A stretch of DNA of 30,000 nucleotides, taken from contig LUCW03000579.1 in assembly GCA_001586965.3 (NCBI GenBank), positions 1 through 30,000 on the forward strand, given 5' to 3'. Position 1 is the first letter of the stretch. Every line of letters starts with the position of its first letter. This document shows positions 28,453-30,000 of this stretch, piece by piece. Source of the DNA: Sphaeroforma sirkka. Its lineage: Eukaryota; Opisthokonta; Ichthyosporea; Ichthyophonida. The translations under genes were made by a program, and so were the position numbers. The notes beneath the pieces are model-generated. The model did not search any database and had not been told where the DNA came from. It saw only the letters and a program-made list of their open reading frames with translations.

Positions 28453-29349
28453 TCATGACTTCTTTGACTGCAAAATGTCATTTTGAAGGGTTAGCTTGAA
28501 ACTGTGGTACGTCAGCCACCGAATGACCTCTTTCACTACTCGTACGTGTTCCTTGTAGTCATCTGTTGCTATTACGATGTCGTCCAGGTAGTTGTATGCC
28601 GGAAGTCCTTGCAATATCACACTCAGTGTACGCTGAAACTGCTGCGTCAGTGTATGTAGTCCAAATGGCGCTGATGTAAAAGAATACTGGCTCTTTCCAT
28701 GCGTGAAACTGAATAGATACTGAGAATCAGGGTGAATTGGGAGTCGATGGTACGCTGCGGTTAGATCCAATGTCGTGAAATATCTCTTCCCTTTGATGTC
28801 ACCAATGATGTCGTTGATACGGGGAATAAGGAACTGATCCGCCGGTATTAATGCATTCACCGCTCTGAGGTCCAAACACACTCGCACTTTCTTTAGTTCT
28901 CCAGATTGAGTATACTCTGGCACGGCGAGAAAGGGTAAATTGACGGAAGTGGCTGTATCCCTTTGAACTATGACCAAATCTTGAATCCACTTCTGCACCT
29001 GTCTATCTACCCACAGTATCCATTTGTCTGCTACAAAGTTTCTTACTGCTTTCCGCATGCTTGCAGCTTGATCTGGTGTCACTGGCAATCTAACTTCGCC
29101 ACCTTCCAGTCTGCACCTGTCCTTTTCTCGAATACCGTCATTGTCCCTCAGTTCCTTGTCTAGTTCCAGGCGAACACCGGTTTCCTCGGTCAAATCTGGT
29201 GGTCGTCTCAACGGTATTGGTTCCAATAGTTTGTCTAGCTCCGTTGGATCTATGGGTGAGAATGGCGATTGAAGGCCTCCCACGTATAGCCCTAAGCCAG
29301 GCATAAGATCCTGGCCTACGATCGCGTCGATAGCCGGTGGTAGATTCAA
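28453..29349 (-). pseudogene. Family B linker and reverse transcriptase in fragment
   Basis: A 298-codon open frame from MNLPPAIDAIVGQDLMPGLG through the linker, VRVCLDLRAVNALIPADQFL, KRYFTTLDLTAAYHRLPIHP and FTSAPFGLHTLTQQFQRTLS to active site YLDD at 28579-28590. It is the longest uninterrupted RT stretch in the window. The RNase H start with LIDWPTPKKYKDIASALGLT and MKELLALIYGLTHFRDHLEG lies beyond (28450-27926). Confidence 0.9.
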
Positions 29350-29399
29350 TAGCTCGAAAGACTGTTCTGTGAGCTCTAGACCATATCGTACTGGAGTTT

Positions 29400-29676
29400 G
29401 TACGGTTGAGCCTATTCACCGTGTACGAAGACTACGATCAGCTAGGTATATATAGGATCCCTCCGGAGCCGATTTAATTTGCAATCCCCAACCGTGTGCG
29501 GATGTCGAATCAATGCAACTTCTGTTTGCCCCAGAATCGACTAACGCCCTGCATGTCTTACCGTTAATCAGGATGGATATGAATACTCGATTGTCCATTG
29601 AAAGTAATGGATCTTTGATCGATAGTATCACAGGTGTGCTAGACGGGAAAACTAAAGTTGCATCTACATCCGACAC
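29400..29676 (-). pseudogene. Family B retropepsin in fragment
   Basis: Active site DSGA at 29527-29538 in ALVDSGANRSCID, with flap-like EGSYIYLADRS. Same length and order as 13838-14160. Confidence 0.85.
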
Positions 29677-29918
29677 CCTTACGTCCTATTCCTGATCGCT
29701 GCCTATGGTTTCCCACGTTGCATCCTCTTCTAACTCACCCTGTTCGATTTCGTCTGGGTGTGCCAGTATGGAAGCAATGTGTGTGTCTGTAGGCGTGGTC
29801 TCCTCCTGCTCCGTTTGCTGGTCGTCCGAGTCTATCATAGCCGTATGGTGTTGACCGCGGGCAAACTCTTATTGAAGGATACGCCTTGCTTGAATCCTCG
29901 GCCCGAGTTGGATGTGAA

Positions 29919-30000
29919 ACATCTTCAGAGTTTTAGGGTTTGTATGAAATGCCAAATTTGGTACTGAATTTAGGGTTGTTGTACCAAGTTCTTACGCAGA
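29919..30000. other. Unassigned right edge
   Basis: Similarity to family B stops at about 29918. The rest is AT-rich with ttttagggtttg and atttagggttg. Too short to assign. Confidence 0.5.

Larger units (their letters stand above)
27926..29918 (-). mobile_element. Ty3/gypsy family B internal fragment
   Basis: Reverse complement of about 13595-15480 of the plus-strand B element: end of Gag (29918-29690), retropepsin (29676-29400), linker and RT (about 29350-28500), and the start of RNase H (about 28450-27926). No LTR at either end; similarity stops at both edges within coding DNA. It is very close to the other B copy (retropepsin differs by a couple of residues) and carries a few breaks. A recent fragment, perhaps made by recombination or repair. 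Confidence 0.9.

Overview
The window looks like eukaryotic nuclear DNA made almost entirely of LTR retrotransposon fossils. I see no bacterial operon features, rRNA or credible tRNA gene, and no intact host gene I can defend. Base composition is moderate, with AT-rich spacers and TA microsatellites. The organism cannot be fixed from this alone. A protist, perhaps a perkinsid-type alveolate with many Ty3/gypsy copies, is a low-confidence guess.

Layout. (1) 1-2215: 5' part of a Ty3/gypsy chromovirus copy (family B) on the minus strand, running off the left edge. (2) 2216-3032: AT-rich, repeat-laden spacer. (3) 3033 to about 9900: a long, broken copy of a second Ty3/gypsy family (A) on the minus strand, with a 180-bp LTR at its 3' side. 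(4) About 10390-17919: a long, broken family B copy on the plus strand. Its first 2.1 kb is an inverted near-copy of the left edge, with a copia-like element tail mixed in at its start. (5) 17920-18099: a second 180-bp LTR, nearly identical to the first and in opposite orientation. (6) 18100-21040: 5' half of another family A copy, plus strand. (7) 21041-25890: a broken Ty1/copia element (Gag, integrase, RT, RNase H in that order) whose outer repeats I could not find. (8) 25890-27925: unassigned DNA with inverted repeats and an unrecognised minus-strand reading frame. (9) 27926-29918: a 2-kb internal fragment of family B on the minus strand. (10) 29919-30000: unassigned.

Families A and B share one plan: a long basic Gag with an odd Cys-Cys-His-His motif, a retropepsin, an RT with YIDD or YLDD, RNase H, an extra domain, an HHCC integrase with a GPY/F module, and a chromodomain-like tail. 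The extra domain between RNase H and integrase carries an NPPW motif. It resembles the Dam-type N6-adenine methyltransferase domain known from phages and DIRS retrotransposons. A Ty3/gypsy lineage that joins this domain to a chromodomain is the most interesting thing here. All copies are broken and are treated as fossils; the very close match between family B copies suggests recent activity.
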